Made by a program: the position numbers and the translations under genes
Notes under the pieces: generated by a model
Seen by the model: the letters and a program-made list of their open reading frames with translations, nothing else
The model's database searches: none
Told to the model about the DNA's origin: nothing
Part shown: positions 8,135 to 16,662 of the stretch, piece by piece
Numbering within the stretch: the stretch's first letter is position 1
Layout of the letters: each line of letters starts with the position of its first letter
Source: Flavobacteriales bacterium UBA5692
Lineage (GTDB): Bacteria > Bacteroidota > Bacteroidia > Flavobacteriales_D > Sanyastnellaceae
Direction of reading: 5' to 3'
Length of the DNA stretch: 41,217 nt
Assembly: GCA_002420235.1 (NCBI GenBank)
Contig: DIHQ01000133.1
Location: 1-41,217 of the forward strand

Positions 8135-8476
8135 ATGAGAATTGCTTGCTTTTGTATCGCTATATTTTTCCTCAGCTCCATATCGGCGTCGTTGAATGCT
8201 CAGTATGATCCAGCTGCCTGCGGATTCTACACCCTAGACGGGGATGAGCTTCCCTGCGGGATGTACCCAAAGTGTTGCATTATACAAGGGGCGTGCAATG
8301 GTCCGGGATCACCCTTTCAAAATTACGACCCCGATTATAACTCTAGCGGAGGCTGTGCAATACCAGATGAAATACCAATTGACTCAGGGATATGGCTTCT
8401 TCTGCTAGGCGGCGGATTCTTAGGGTCTATGCTGATATTGAGACGTAGGGTGGAGGCTTTTACTCCGCAATCATAA
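8135..8476 (+). CDS. small Cys-rich secreted protein with PID-type C-terminal sorting signal
   Basis: A 113-residue protein of unknown function. It has a signal peptide (1-22, ending SLNA), a mature region of about 55 residues with six cysteines (29, 41, 47, 48, 54, 74), and then a tripartite C-terminus: Pro-Ile-Asp (81-83), a hydrophobic helix (about 86-102) and a basic cluster RRR (103-105), followed by an 8-residue tail. This arrangement matches the PEP-CTERM/LPXTG-like class of processed membrane-tethered proteins; a Bacteroidota variant with a P-I-D motif is, from memory, named PID-CTERM in NCBI models. The six cysteines could form three disulfides. The processing enzyme (an exosortase/archaeosortase-type protease) is not in this window. 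It ends 15 nt from the convergent M43 protease gene. Confidence 0.8.
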   Translation: MRIACFCIAIFFLSSISASLNAQYDPAACGFYTLDGDELPCGMYPKCCIIQGACNGPGSPFQNYDPDYNSSGGCAIPDEIPIDSGIWLLLLGGGFLGSMLILRRRVEAFTPQS

Positions 8477-8491
8477 AGGCTGCTACTCCCC

Positions 8492-10300
8492 TCAGCATTC
8501 TTCGCCAAAAGCAGCGAGAAGAAGTAGGATGTCTCCGACGCTGACCACTCCGTCGCCGTCGACGTCTGCAGCACCGCAGTCGGATGTGCAACCGAATTCT
8601 GAAAGTAGCAGCAAAACATCGGAGACTTCGACAGTTCCATTGCCATTGATGTCTTCTGAACAGCTCAAAAGGTTGCCAGCGCAATCGTATCCTTCGTCGG
8701 CATACTCACAAGTCGCTGCATCTGTTGCGGCGGAGTTGTAATTGCAAGCTAACTCATCTTGGCAGCCAATTATTTCATCCGTATCACAAACTCCGTCGCT
8801 ATCGTCGTCACCGTCGATAATACTACCAGAACCGTCGGTGGCACCGCTGCAGAAGTCGCAGTTTTCAGCAAATATGCAGGTGCCATTATCTGTTGTGGCA
8901 GACTCGTTGAAGTTGCAGGCGGATGCGTTTGTGCACCCTTCGAGGGTATTTTCTTCCAAGCAGAAATCATGAACGGCTTGGTAACCAAAATCGCCCCCCT
9001 CAATAATTTCAGCCAATACATTACCGTTTTCGTCTGTGAGGGTGTAATTACCTACCACGCCATTGAATTGCATTCCGTCTCCATAGCTATCGTTTACGGT
9101 TAGTGTGTAACATCCCGGCACTGCGCAAACGGCGCTTGTGTAGTTTGTTTCTGCATCGGCGTATGGCCCGCCTTCCAGGACAATGGAACCAGATTCGTTG
9201 GTAATATTCCAAGTGGTTTCCGTCGGGTAGAGATCGGTGAGAAGTGCAAAGTCGAGTCCAATGGCGTTTGTGACGCATGACCCATCATCTATAATCGCAT
9301 CCGGGTCGTAATTGCAGGCCTCTGGATCTGTGCATCCGCAGTCCTCACCGCACGGGCCTTGGCAGCTTGATGCGGAGTTATTGAGCAAGTTTTGAAGGCT
9401 TGCTACAACGTAATTTTCCATGCGCGTGACCTGACCTGCTGAAAACATGAAGAGGCATGCGTCATTGCAGTAGTCCATGTACGAGGGCCATAACACGGGA
9501 TCGGTACAATTGACGATGCTTTGTCCAGAAGGACAGCCAGTGATTGGGTCGCTCGACACGGGTGTATCTGCAACATTATCGTTGCTCGAACATCCGCCAT
9601 TAGCCCACGGGTGACTGAGTAGCAGGTAGTGTCCCACCTCATGTGTGATTGTTCGCCCTAGGTTGAAGGTGCCGTAGAGCGTGTTCCCACCACAAGAGAT
9701 ACTCGAAAAGGCCTGCGGATGGCATGTAACGCCATCACCATTGCCGCTTCCGCCTAGGGGGGAGTATCCCAATGGTCCAATGTCGCGCACCCACATGTTG
9801 AGGTATCCTGACCATGCTGAATTGAAATCACCCGTCGTCTGATCGACGGTCACGGCGTAGTCACCCTCCGCTAAGCCAAAACCAGCCGGATGATTCGACG
9901 TGGCCAAACAAAATTGGATGCATGATTCTGCGTTATTGATTGTTGGCCAGATGGCAGGTTGCTGGACATACCATTCGGAGATGTCTGAATTTGTTGCGGC
10001 AAAATCCTGATTTAAAATTTGGATTTGGTCAAGGGCCATTTCGATTGCACAGGCTTCGGGAATTCCGGTATTCTGGAAGTGCACGGCCACTGGGATAATG
10101 AGCGGAGTGGCGCAATCTATAGCACCATTCTGTGACGCTTGATTCAGAGCATTCATTTTTGCTTGGAATGCCTGTGCATAGCTGGGAAGCCCCATCATTT
10201 GGGCGTGAACCGAGTCAGTCGCACACGAGCGTTGGGAATGTATCGGGGCAAAAATTAAGAGGAATAGGCTGAGCGCGATAAAAGAGCCGAAGTGTCGCAT
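8492..10300 (-). CDS. secreted M43 (pappalysin-like) zinc metalloprotease with dockerin-like C-terminus
   Basis: A 602-residue secreted protease. The ATG at 10300 gives a proper signal peptide (MRHFGSFIALSLFLLIFAPIHSQ); the frame extends 9 codons upstream without need. The metzincin zinc motif HEVGHYLLLSH is at residues 220-230 and the Met-turn SYMDYC at about 273-278, typical of peptidase family M43. After it come a CTDPEACNY...DDGSC cassette (about 323-342), a beta-sandwich-like module with VNDSYGDGMQ (about 344-450), two more cassettes (about 456-475 and 513-531), an Asp-rich DGDDDSDGVCD stretch and two EF-hand/dockerin-like loops (DINGNGTVEVSD, 550-561; DVDGDGVVSVGD, 579-590). There is no YPNP-type T9SS domain. 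Expected role: calcium-dependent extracellular proteolysis; the substrate is unknown. Confidence 0.9.
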   Translation of the reverse strand: MRHFGSFIALSLFLLIFAPIHSQRSCATDSVHAQMMGLPSYAQAFQAKMNALNQASQNGAIDCATPLIIPVAVHFQNTGIPEACAIEMALDQIQILNQDFAATNSDISEWYVQQPAIWPTINNAESCIQFCLATSNHPAGFGLAEGDYAVTVDQTTGDFNSAWSGYLNMWVRDIGPLGYSPLGGSGNGDGVTCHPQAFSSISCGGNTLYGTFNLGRTITHEVGHYLLLSHPWANGGCSSNDNVADTPVSSDPITGCPSGQSIVNCTDPVLWPSYMDYCNDACLFMFSAGQVTRMENYVVASLQNLLNNSASSCQGPCGEDCGCTDPEACNYDPDAIIDDGSCVTNAIGLDFALLTDLYPTETTWNITNESGSIVLEGGPYADAETNYTSAVCAVPGCYTLTVNDSYGDGMQFNGVVGNYTLTDENGNVLAEIIEGGDFGYQAVHDFCLEENTLEGCTNASACNFNESATTDNGTCIFAENCDFCSGATDGSGSIIDGDDDSDGVCDTDEIIGCQDELACNYNSAATDAATCEYADEGYDCAGNLLSCSEDINGNGTVEVSDVLLLLSEFGCTSDCGAADVDGDGVVSVGDILLLLAAFGEEC

Positions 10301-10396
10301 AGCAAGGTCATAGAGGGTTGAGCACAACTACATGACAATCAAGGTATTAAAAATTTACCACATTACCTAATTGCTCTAATCACGAGGCAGTTTTTC

Positions 10397-11494
10397 TTAG
10401 GCCCAGTTTTCTTGTCGCCCGAGTTTCCAAAGCATGCGCGCGTGAAGGGCGAGTGCACCGGCGAAGGTGGTGGAGGAGCGGTAGGGCAGCCCAAACTCCT
10501 CCGCAGTTCGCTTAACTATTGGCGCGAGTGCCTGAAAATGGATGTGGCATACGTTTGGGAACAAATGATGTTCAATTTGGTGATTGAGCCCTCCACAGAG
10601 CCAAGTAAAAATGCTCGATCCTGTGCCGAAATTGGCTGTTGACTTGAGTTGATGTAAAAGCGGATCGTCTTCCATTTTCGCTCCGGCCTCAGCCTGACCA
10701 AATTGTAAGTCCTCGAGGACGTGCGCAGGCTGAAAGATAGAAGCTAAAGTCAAGCCGGTGACGGCATGCATTACCGTCCACCCGGCGAGAACCATCCAAA
10801 AGTCCAAGCCGCTAAATAGCAGCGGTAAGCCGATAATGTAGCTAAAGTAAAGCACTTTGGACACGATCATTTCACGCACCAATCGCGAAACATAGGAGCC
10901 GGAAGATTTGATCAGTCCTTTTTTGCGATAACGAGACAAGGCAAGCCAATCTTTCGCAGTCATCCAAAAAAGCGTCATAATGCTGTAGAAGAACCACGCG
11001 TAGATGAATTGAAGTTTATGTACTTTTTTCAGGGGCCGTTCCGGACTGAATCGAAGGATGCCAGGTGTGTCGATGTCTTCATCCAAGCCTTCAATGTTGG
11101 TGAAGCTGTGGTGTAAAACGTTGTGCTGAATTTTCCACATGGCTGAACTGCCGCCAACTAGGTCGAGCACCTTTCCAATAACAGTATTGACGCGTTTGAT
11201 TGAACTGAATGCACCATGGTTGGCGTCGTGCATTACATTCAATCCGATACCGGCTAGGCCGAAGCCCATGATGACTTCAGTGACCCAAAACCCCCAGCCT
11301 GTTCCGGTTACGCCAAATGTGATCAGTCCCCATGGCACGAAAAATGTCGCCAACATTACGGAGGTCTTGATGTACATACGCCAGTCTCCCTGGCGTGATT
11401 TCCCGGTTTCCTTAAAGTATGCGTCAACGCGCTCTCGGAGGGCTTTGCTGAATTCGGATTGGGTCCTATTAAATCGAACGATTGGGATATTCAT
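10397..11494 (-). CDS. membrane acyl-lipid/acyl-CoA desaturase (front-end type)
   Basis: A 365-residue integral-membrane di-iron desaturase that introduces a double bond into fatty acyl chains. All three histidine boxes are present: HDANH (89-93), HNVLHH (124-129) and QIEHH (306-310). The Q in the third box and the following LFP are typical of front-end (delta-5/delta-6-like) desaturases. There is no N-terminal cytochrome b5 domain, so an external electron donor is needed. Hydrophobic segments lie at about 47-95, 155-180 and 208-255. It is a single leftward gene; desaturation for membrane fluidity is the usual role. The regiospecificity is inferred and not certain. Confidence 0.9.
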   Translation of the reverse strand: MNIPIVRFNRTQSEFSKALRERVDAYFKETGKSRQGDWRMYIKTSVMLATFFVPWGLITFGVTGTGWGFWVTEVIMGFGLAGIGLNVMHDANHGAFSSIKRVNTVIGKVLDLVGGSSAMWKIQHNVLHHSFTNIEGLDEDIDTPGILRFSPERPLKKVHKLQFIYAWFFYSIMTLFWMTAKDWLALSRYRKKGLIKSSGSYVSRLVREMIVSKVLYFSYIIGLPLLFSGLDFWMVLAGWTVMHAVTGLTLASIFQPAHVLEDLQFGQAEAGAKMEDDPLLHQLKSTANFGTGSSIFTWLCGGLNHQIEHHLFPNVCHIHFQALAPIVKRTAEEFGLPYRSSTTFAGALALHARMLWKLGRQENWA

Positions 11495-11610
11495 GGGCAG
11501 GTTTGAAATTCGAATATAGTCGAGCCAATGAAACTAAAACAGTATAACCCCGAGGGTGTTCACAAACAATGTGGTCCAAGAGAATGTCGTATCTTGCGTA
11601 GCCGTCTATC

Positions 11611-11684
<74 letters not shown>

Positions 11685-11747
11685 CAAGAATAAGAAAACC
11701 CACCTCTGGATTATCATTGTTTGGTTATCAATCCCTTACGCAGCTCC

Positions 11748-14700
11748 TCATTGGGACTTAATGGCCTCAATGCGGTAACTGAAGCAATAATCGTCGTACG
11801 GAAGTTGGTAAGAGGGTAGTGGTAAAGCCCCCCAGCTGTTTACGCACCCAACACCCGAATGGAAGCCGTCGATGTTGACAAAAACGGGCAACTCCGGCTC
11901 CAGCAGACGGACGTGGGATTGAACAGAGGCCTTGTCCGGCCCTGAATCGAGGGCCTCCATCCGATGGTGCGCTGCTGAAAAGTGAAAGGTGCTGTCGGTG
12001 CTGAACCGCAACCCTGCGCCATCATCATTGGTGAAGGCGACCTCATGCACATCGGTACGTAGTCCGTTATGTTGCGGCCTCGCGTAAAGCGTGAAGAGGT
12101 CTTCCACATCCGCTTGGTATCGTCCCACGAGCGCGGTTGTGTTCCGGTCGGTGCTGGTCTCGCCCGGTCCCCGCCCGTACCAAGCGGCCTCGGTCAGTGA
12201 AGTGTCCAGCGTGAAGGAGTTTCCGAAACGGTAGAGGTTGCTGTGCTGTCCTTCCCTCAATGGCGCTCCCCAACCATTGATGTTGGAAACGGCCTCTCCG
12301 GTAATAGCTCGCAGTTCGTTTGTGAACTCGATGCTTCCGTTTGTGTGCACGACGCATTCCTGAGTGTAACTGGCATCACCACCCAGCAAGGTGAAATTGA
12401 AAAGGATGCTGGTTGATCCGCTTTTGTGGGTGCGAATGGCATGAGTCGGTGGGCCTGAACTAGCAATTGGATCGCGCCATTCCGCATAAAGCTTTGGTGT
12501 GCCCGCGCCATAATCGTTGTCGACGGGCGCCCGCCAGAAATTCACTCGGCCTCCTTCGGTTATGAGGTCTTGGCCTTCGACAGTGTAGCGTTCCAAACGG
12601 CCTGTTTCTAGGTCCCAAGCGGCCTCGAATCCGGATCCGGAAACGGTCCATTGTCCAGCATTATGTTGCTGGTGTAGTGCACCTGATTGGACAATTAATC
12701 GCTCGACAGGAGGCTTGGTCTGCAGCTCAAACTGCGCTCGGGCAACTTCATGCCCCATGGGGAGTAGGGGCTCTTCCAAAGCCAAACGAGCGGATACGTT
12801 CAGGTGGACACGGCCCTTTGTTTCCCATGCCGGAATAGCTAGGCGCATTTCTTGTTGTGGGCCAAGTTGCAAGCGGCCAAATGTCCCAGTTTCCATAACA
12901 TGTCCGTCGTTAAGCAATAACCAATGGAGTTCGTAATCATCTGCACTGCGGAAGAAGTATTCGTTGTGCACTACTAATTCGTCTCCGTCGATTGCGAACT
13001 GGAGCGGCTGCATGACGTATTTCGCTTCCTCAAAATGCGGTTGCGGTATCCGGTCGGCGCGTACCAATCCGTTGTTCAGGAAGTTGTGATCGCTCGGCAC
13101 ATCCGGCCCACCATAATCCCCGCCGTATGCGAAAAACGGCCGCCCGTCACGCTCCGCGAGCAACCCCTGGTCGATGAAGTCCCAAATGAACCCGCCTTGG
13201 AGGTTGTCGTATTGGCGGAAGAGGTCCCAATATTCTTTGAAGCCACCAAGACTGTTGCCCATGGCATGGGCATATTCACAAAGGATGAACGGACGCGTTT
13301 GCGTGCTGTCTAGAGCGTATCGCTCAAGCACATCGTAGTGCGCGTACATATCTCCTATGATGTCGGTGTTCCATTCATGTACAGCGCGCTCATACGCGAC
13401 GAAACGCGTGCTGTCTTCGGCTTTGGTCCATAGGTAGAGTTGGTAGAAGTTGTATCCGTTGCCGGCTTCGTTACCCATAGACCAAACGATGATGCTTGGG
13501 TGGTTGCGGTCGCGTTTGACCATGCGTTGCATCCGGCTCATGTGGGCCTCGAGCCAATTTGGATTGTTCCCGAGCGTGAGGTTTAAATTGTACCCCATGC
13601 CGTGCGATTCGATGTTGGCCTCGTCGTACACGTACAAGCCGTATTGGTCGCACAGGTCGTACCAATAGGGGTCGTTTGGGTAATGTGAGGTACGCACCGC
13701 ATTGACGTTATGGGCTTTCATTAATTGGATGTCCTCGAGCATGGTTGCGCGCGAAATCACATGACCGGTTTCAAGGTGATGCTCGTGGCGGTTAACGCCT
13801 TTAATTAAGATGGGTTGGCCGTTGATGAGCAGTTGCTTGTCCCGGATTTCCACCTTGCGGAATCCGATGCGTTCCGAGATGGCCTCTAGGCATTGGCCCT
13901 TGTGATCCTTGAGCTGTATCGAGAGGTCATACAGGTTTGGGTTTTCGGCGGACCAAAGTGCTGAATTGGGCACGTGCGCCGTCAATCGTGTGCCGCCTTC
14001 AATGGGTTCCTCCGACCAGGCACATTCCACAGCTGATTCTGAGTACGCCAGCGCTGCTGTTATGCTTGGCATGTGTTTTTGCTGGCCTTGTTCCCAAAAC
14101 ACATCCGCGGTTAAAAGGCCATCGCGGTAGGTGCCATCTACGTCGGCCACCACATGGAAATCGCGGATGTGTGCATCTGGCTTGGTGTAGAGGTAAACGT
14201 CCCTTTCGATGCCGGAGATGCGCCAGAAATCTTGGCACTCCAAATAACTGCCATCCGACCACCGGTACACCTCGATTGCCATGGTGTTGGTCCCTGGCTG
14301 AAGGGCATCGGTGACATCAAATTCGGCGGGTAGTTTTGATCCTTGGCTGTAGCCGATGGCCGTGCCGTTCACCCAGAGATAGAAGGCGGATTTTACGGCG
14401 CCAAAGTATACGATGACCTGCTGACCGTCCCATGATACGGGTAACTCAAACCTCCTTAAATATGAGCCTACGGGGTTGTCGCCATCGGGAATATTCGGCG
14501 GTGAGGGGCGCTCGTGGAAGCTGAATGCGTAAGGGTGATTTACATATATGGGTGTACCGTGGCCTTCCACTTCCCAGTTGGCTGGAACGGGGATCTCTTC
14601 CCAAGCGCTGGTGTTGAACCCAGGCTTGAAAAAATCTACCGGTCTCTCCTCAGGCGTTGGGGCAAAGTGAAACTTCCACACACCGTTGAGGCTGAGGAAT

Positions 14701-14900
14701 CGCGACGATGAATCTGGGATGGCTTGTTTAGCGAGTTCTGCAGATTCGAACGCGAAAAAGCTCGCACGTGGGCTTCGCTTGTTGCGCTCAATGACGGCAG
14801 GATTTTCCCAGTCGAAGGGCACCGCGATTGATTGGCCAAGTGCAAGGGGAGCGAGAGCGAGGCACCCGGCAAAGAAGATAAAGTGCGTGGTTTGGGTCAT
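11748..14900 (-). CDS. exported GH2 beta-galactosidase (LacZ-type)
   Basis: A 1050-residue glycoside hydrolase family 2 enzyme that cleaves terminal beta-galactosides. The signal peptide (1-22, ending ALG) directs it to the periplasm or outside. Domain order follows LacZ: sugar-binding jelly roll (about 65-240, with PANWEVEGHGTPIYVN), Ig-like domain (about 245-350), TIM barrel (about 352-640) and the small-chain C-terminal domain (about 765-1047). The acid/base Glu is in WSMGNEAG (E478) and the nucleophile Glu in ILCEYAHAMGNS (E542); RHEHH and TSHYPNDPYWYDLCD are also family blocks. The length fits the family. It is transcribed divergently from the sugar symporter with 93 nt between them, so the two probably form one uptake and hydrolysis unit. 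Exact substrate (lactose-like or algal galactosides) is not determinable. Confidence 0.95.
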   Translation of the reverse strand: MTQTTHFIFFAGCLALAPLALGQSIAVPFDWENPAVIERNKRSPRASFFAFESAELAKQAIPDSSSRFLSLNGVWKFHFAPTPEERPVDFFKPGFNTSAWEEIPVPANWEVEGHGTPIYVNHPYAFSFHERPSPPNIPDGDNPVGSYLRRFELPVSWDGQQVIVYFGAVKSAFYLWVNGTAIGYSQGSKLPAEFDVTDALQPGTNTMAIEVYRWSDGSYLECQDFWRISGIERDVYLYTKPDAHIRDFHVVADVDGTYRDGLLTADVFWEQGQQKHMPSITAALAYSESAVECAWSEEPIEGGTRLTAHVPNSALWSAENPNLYDLSIQLKDHKGQCLEAISERIGFRKVEIRDKQLLINGQPILIKGVNRHEHHLETGHVISRATMLEDIQLMKAHNVNAVRTSHYPNDPYWYDLCDQYGLYVYDEANIESHGMGYNLNLTLGNNPNWLEAHMSRMQRMVKRDRNHPSIIVWSMGNEAGNGYNFYQLYLWTKAEDSTRFVAYERAVHEWNTDIIGDMYAHYDVLERYALDSTQTRPFILCEYAHAMGNSLGGFKEYWDLFRQYDNLQGGFIWDFIDQGLLAERDGRPFFAYGGDYGGPDVPSDHNFLNNGLVRADRIPQPHFEEAKYVMQPLQFAIDGDELVVHNEYFFRSADDYELHWLLLNDGHVMETGTFGRLQLGPQQEMRLAIPAWETKGRVHLNVSARLALEEPLLPMGHEVARAQFELQTKPPVERLIVQSGALHQQHNAGQWTVSGSGFEAAWDLETGRLERYTVEGQDLITEGGRVNFWRAPVDNDYGAGTPKLYAEWRDPIASSGPPTHAIRTHKSGSTSILFNFTLLGGDASYTQECVVHTNGSIEFTNELRAITGEAVSNINGWGAPLREGQHSNLYRFGNSFTLDTSLTEAAWYGRGPGETSTDRNTTALVGRYQADVEDLFTLYARPQHNGLRTDVHEVAFTNDDGAGLRFSTDSTFHFSAAHHRMEALDSGPDKASVQSHVRLLEPELPVFVNIDGFHSGVGCVNSWGALPLPSYQLPYDDYCFSYRIEAIKSQ

Positions 14901-14993
14901 GGGTTTAAGGTACGAACGTGTAAAAAGAACACCTATTTTGCATGCACACTGCCGCGGAATGATTTCGGCATCTGGCAGTCAACCCTTACTCAC

Positions 14994-16646
14994 ATGACGG
15001 CTCAGTTCGCCTTTACAGATTACATCATTTTCATTGTTTACGCAGTGCTCATTTTGGGCGTAGGCCTTTATGTGTCTCGTAGCAAGGATGGCAAAGAAAA
15101 GAGCGCAGAAGATTATTTCCTTGCTAGTAAATCGCTGCCGTGGTGGGCCATCGGTGCGTCCCTCATTGCCGCCAACATTTCGGCCGAGCAGTTCATTGGT
15201 ATGTCCGGATCGGGATTCAGCTTGGGGTTGGCCATTGCGTCATACGAGTGGATGGCCGCGTTGACCTTACTAATCGTCGGAAAATACTTCCTTCCCATTT
15301 TCATCGAGAAGGGCTTGTACACCATTCCGGAGTTTGTCGAAAAACGCTATTCCACTCAGCTCAAGACCATTCTCGCGGTCTTCTGGATCGCGCTCTATGT
15401 GTTCGTGAACCTCGCTTCAGTGTTGTACCTCGGCTCGCTGGCCCTCGAGACAATCATGGGGATTCCATTGATCTACGGAGTATTAGGCTTGGCCCTGTTT
15501 GCCGTGGCGTATTCCCTCTACGGCGGACTTTCAGCAGTATCGTGGACAGATGTAATCCAAGTGGTTTTTCTCATCCTCGGGGGTATGGTCACGACTTACT
15601 TGGCGCTCGACACAGTTGCCGGCGGACAGGGTATGTGGGCTGGGCTCCAGACGATTTACGAAGTGGCACCGGATAAGTTTGCCATGATCCTCGACAAATC
15701 CCATCCGGAGTACAATAACCTCCCCGGTATCGGTGTCCTAGTCGGTGGGATGTGGGTGGCCAACGTGTACTACTGGGGCTTCAACCAGTACATCATTCAG
15801 CGGACGCTGGCGGCCAAGTCCTTGAACGAGGCGCAGAACGGGATTCTCTTCGCGGCGGGCTTGAAGCTCATCCTTCCCCTTATTGTTGTCATCCCCGGCA
15901 TAGCGGCTTATGTAATGATTGAGGATCCGGTCATTATGGCTGGACTAGGCGAGGCTGGACAGCTCAACATGCCTTCCACTGCTCAGGCCGATAAGGCCTA
16001 CCCGTGGTTACTCCAGTTTCTTCCCACTGGTCTGAAGGGCTTAGCTTTTGCTGCACTTGCCGCCGCCATCGTCTCGTCGTTGGCTTCCATGCTCAATTCG
16101 ACGGCGACTATTTTTACCATGGATATCTACAAGCAGTACATCAACCCTGACGCGGATGATCGGGCGACGGTGCGAACTGGCCGTATCGCAGCAGCAGCAG
16201 CTTTGGCAATTGCGTGCGTGATGGCGCCGCTTCTCGGGGGCATCGATCAGGCGTTTCAATTTATTCAGGAATACACTGGTGTAGTAAGCCCGGGCATCCT
16301 CGCGGTCTTCTTGCTGGGTTTGTTCTGGAAGAAAACCACCAACCGCGGTGCGATTATGGGTGCACTCGCATCTATTCCTATTGCCATGTATTTTAAGGTG
16401 GCGCCAAAGGGCTGGTCGGAAAACGGCTTGTTTTTGGATTTGCCCTTCCTCGACCAAATGGGCTATACCACTTTGCTGACCATGGCGGTCATTGTGGTGG
16501 TGAGTTGGAGCGAAGCCCGAGGAGCAGACGACCCTAAGGGAATTGCTATCTCAAGACGCACCTTCAAGACCGGTCCGATTTTTAATGTGGGGGCATTTGC
16601 AGTAATGGCAGTATTGGTTGCGCTTTACGCCTTGTTCTGGCGCTGA
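14994..16646 (+). CDS. SSS-family sodium/sugar symporter (SLC5/SGLT-like)
   Basis: A 550-residue inner-membrane transporter importing a sugar with sodium. The ATG at 14994 starts MTAQFAFTDYIIF, as in the family; the longer open frame back to 14832 overlaps the divergent beta-galactosidase gene and is Lys/Cys-rich nonsense. Family features: EDYFLASKSLPWWAIGASLIAANISAEQFIGMSGSGF in the first helices (ANISAEQFIGMSG is the SGLT signature), VLYLGSLALETIMG, and YWGFNQYIIQRTLAAKS in the middle. It has about 14 hydrophobic segments. Pairing with GH2 suggests galactose or a galactoside as substrate, an inference. Its coding sequence is GC-richer than its neighbours. Confidence 0.93.
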   Translation: MTAQFAFTDYIIFIVYAVLILGVGLYVSRSKDGKEKSAEDYFLASKSLPWWAIGASLIAANISAEQFIGMSGSGFSLGLAIASYEWMAALTLLIVGKYFLPIFIEKGLYTIPEFVEKRYSTQLKTILAVFWIALYVFVNLASVLYLGSLALETIMGIPLIYGVLGLALFAVAYSLYGGLSAVSWTDVIQVVFLILGGMVTTYLALDTVAGGQGMWAGLQTIYEVAPDKFAMILDKSHPEYNNLPGIGVLVGGMWVANVYYWGFNQYIIQRTLAAKSLNEAQNGILFAAGLKLILPLIVVIPGIAAYVMIEDPVIMAGLGEAGQLNMPSTAQADKAYPWLLQFLPTGLKGLAFAALAAAIVSSLASMLNSTATIFTMDIYKQYINPDADDRATVRTGRIAAAAALAIACVMAPLLGGIDQAFQFIQEYTGVVSPGILAVFLLGLFWKKTTNRGAIMGALASIPIAMYFKVAPKGWSENGLFLDLPFLDQMGYTTLLTMAVIVVVSWSEARGADDPKGIAISRRTFKTGPIFNVGAFAVMAVLVALYALFWR

Positions 16647-16662
16647 ACTTTGGTCATCAGCG
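16641..16662. terminator. weak shared hairpin between convergent stops
   Basis: CGCTGA (16641-16646) pairs with TCAGCG (16657-16662) around a 10-nt loop. The two arms contain the stop codon of the symporter (TGA) and, on the other strand, the stop of the Asp-box gene. It is followed by TTTGGTT on the + strand. A bidirectional terminator is possible, but the stem is short and the T run poor. Confidence 0.3.

Noticed and set aside
8759..9103. 114-codon + strand frame within the M43 protease gene
   Set aside because: Antisense shadow of the Cys/Asp-rich region of the protease.
15140..15676. 178-codon open frame inside the symporter gene, + strand, different frame
   Set aside because: Overlaps the SSS family coding sequence in another frame; protein rich in Arg/Gly/Cys and without a start context or domain.
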